Below are positions 13,862 to 14,367 of a stretch of DNA of 14,367 nt, piece after piece. The notes beneath the pieces are model-generated. The model was given only the letters and a program-made list of their open reading frames with translations. It made no database searches and was not told the DNA's origin. The first letter of the stretch is position 1. Every line of letters begins with the position of its first letter. Source of the DNA: CAYLNM01 sp964385045 (GTDB lineage: Bacteria; Planctomycetota; Phycisphaerae; Phycisphaerales; SM1A02); assembly GCA_964385045.1 (NCBI GenBank), contig CAYLNM010000121.1, forward strand, positions 1 through 14,367, read 5' to 3'. A program made the position numbers and the translations under genes.

Positions 13862-14367
13862 TCAGCGCAGGGCGACGAGCAACGCGAGCAGATCGTCGAA
13901 CGCAACGACGCCATCACCGTCGAGATCCGCGGGGACCGATGAGCGGCCCCACGAGGCGAGGAGCCGCCTCAGGTCGTCCGCGTCGAGATCGCAGTCGCCG
14001 TCGAGATCACGTGGATCCATGCCGATCGGCCGAAGCACGATGCCGACGCTGTGTCGTGTCGTGCTGCCCGGATCGTCGATCCAGCGGGTCGACTGCGTTG
14101 CCACGACGCCATGGTCGTTGACTGCGAGGACGCGTCGGATGTCATCGCCTTCCGCGAAGTCGAGCGAGAGTCCGGCGAAGGGGTCGGCGTCGGTGGGAAT
14201 CACGAGCTCGTTGAGGTTGTAGACCGTGCCCGCGATGCGAATCGGCGCGACCGCGAACTGCTGATTCCCGGCGGGGATTGCGGCCCCATGAGCCTGGCCA
14301 GGATCATTGATCGTAAGCGTCCGGCGAAGCGCGTCCCCGACCCCCCTTGCGGAGCCGGGACGGCTTG
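13862..14367 (-). CDS. Dockerin-tailed exported protein, 5' end outside the window
   Basis: The last 167 codons of a gene whose start lies beyond the right edge. The visible body (GVGDALRRTLTINDPGQ, then QQFAVAPIRIAGTVYNLNEL and VLAVNDHGVVATQSTRW) looks like beta-rich extracellular sequence without a family I can name. The C-terminus has two dockerin-like EF-hand repeats, DLDGDCDLDADDLRRLLASW and DLDGDGVVAFDDLLALLVAL, ending directly after the second. By analogy with the other two tails here, the protein is exported and held in a surface assembly or anchored by that tail. The tail is the intact counterpart of the decayed copy at 12184-12346. The lipoprotein gene follows after 62 nt. Confidence 0.85.
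   Translation of the reverse strand, partial: SRPGSARGVGDALRRTLTINDPGQAHGAAIPAGNQQFAVAPIRIAGTVYNLNELVIPTDADPFAGLSLDFAEGDDIRRVLAVNDHGVVATQSTRWIDDPGSTTRHSVGIVLRPIGMDPRDLDGDCDLDADDLRRLLASWGRSSVPADLDGDGVVAFDDLLALLVALR

Overview
The window is about 14.4 kb of very GC-rich bacterial DNA. Rows I counted by hand run from about 80% GC (4501-4560) down to about 60% (12841-12900, 13561-13620). Three things point to a planctomycete, most likely of the Phycisphaerae: secreted proteins ending in paired EF-hand-like dockerin tails of the pattern DxDGDGxVxxxDLLAxLAAW, a PEP-CTERM-like surface protein with a VPGPA motif, and an STN-domain protein with a planctomycete-like RDLLFEVPNFDNAP segment. This is inference from family knowledge; no ribosomal marker is present.

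Left part (1-4109). Two minus-strand genes: a secreted STN-domain protein whose 3' end leaves the window, and upstream of it a large secreted protein of unknown function (828-3026). After these comes a roughly 1 kb GC-rich stretch that holds one credible small membrane-peptide gene (3157-3249, plus strand) and otherwise only C-skewed, repeat-bearing DNA with no convincing gene.

Middle part (4110-7238). A plus-strand GH3-like adenylating enzyme with worn motifs and no C-terminal lobe converges on a minus-strand class III sirtuin. The sirtuin diverges from a plus-strand NADAR (YbiA-like) N-glycosidase. Sirtuin and NADAR both belong to NAD/ADP-ribose chemistry and share a 233-bp intergenic region with a 14-bp perfect palindrome. 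This pair is the best candidate for an undescribed functional unit.

Right part (7336-14367). All genes are on the minus strand and all appear exported: an FG-GAP repeat protein with a dockerin tail (interrupted by a 100-N assembly gap), a PEP-CTERM-like protein translationally coupled through a GTGA overlap to a beta-helix protein with its own dockerin tail, a strong intrinsic terminator, a decayed frameshifted dockerin tail, a lower-GC helical lipoprotein, and the 3' end of another dockerin-tailed protein that leaves the window. The decayed tail and the last gene's tail are homologous and flank the lipoprotein gene. No rRNA, tRNA, CRISPR array or transposase was seen.
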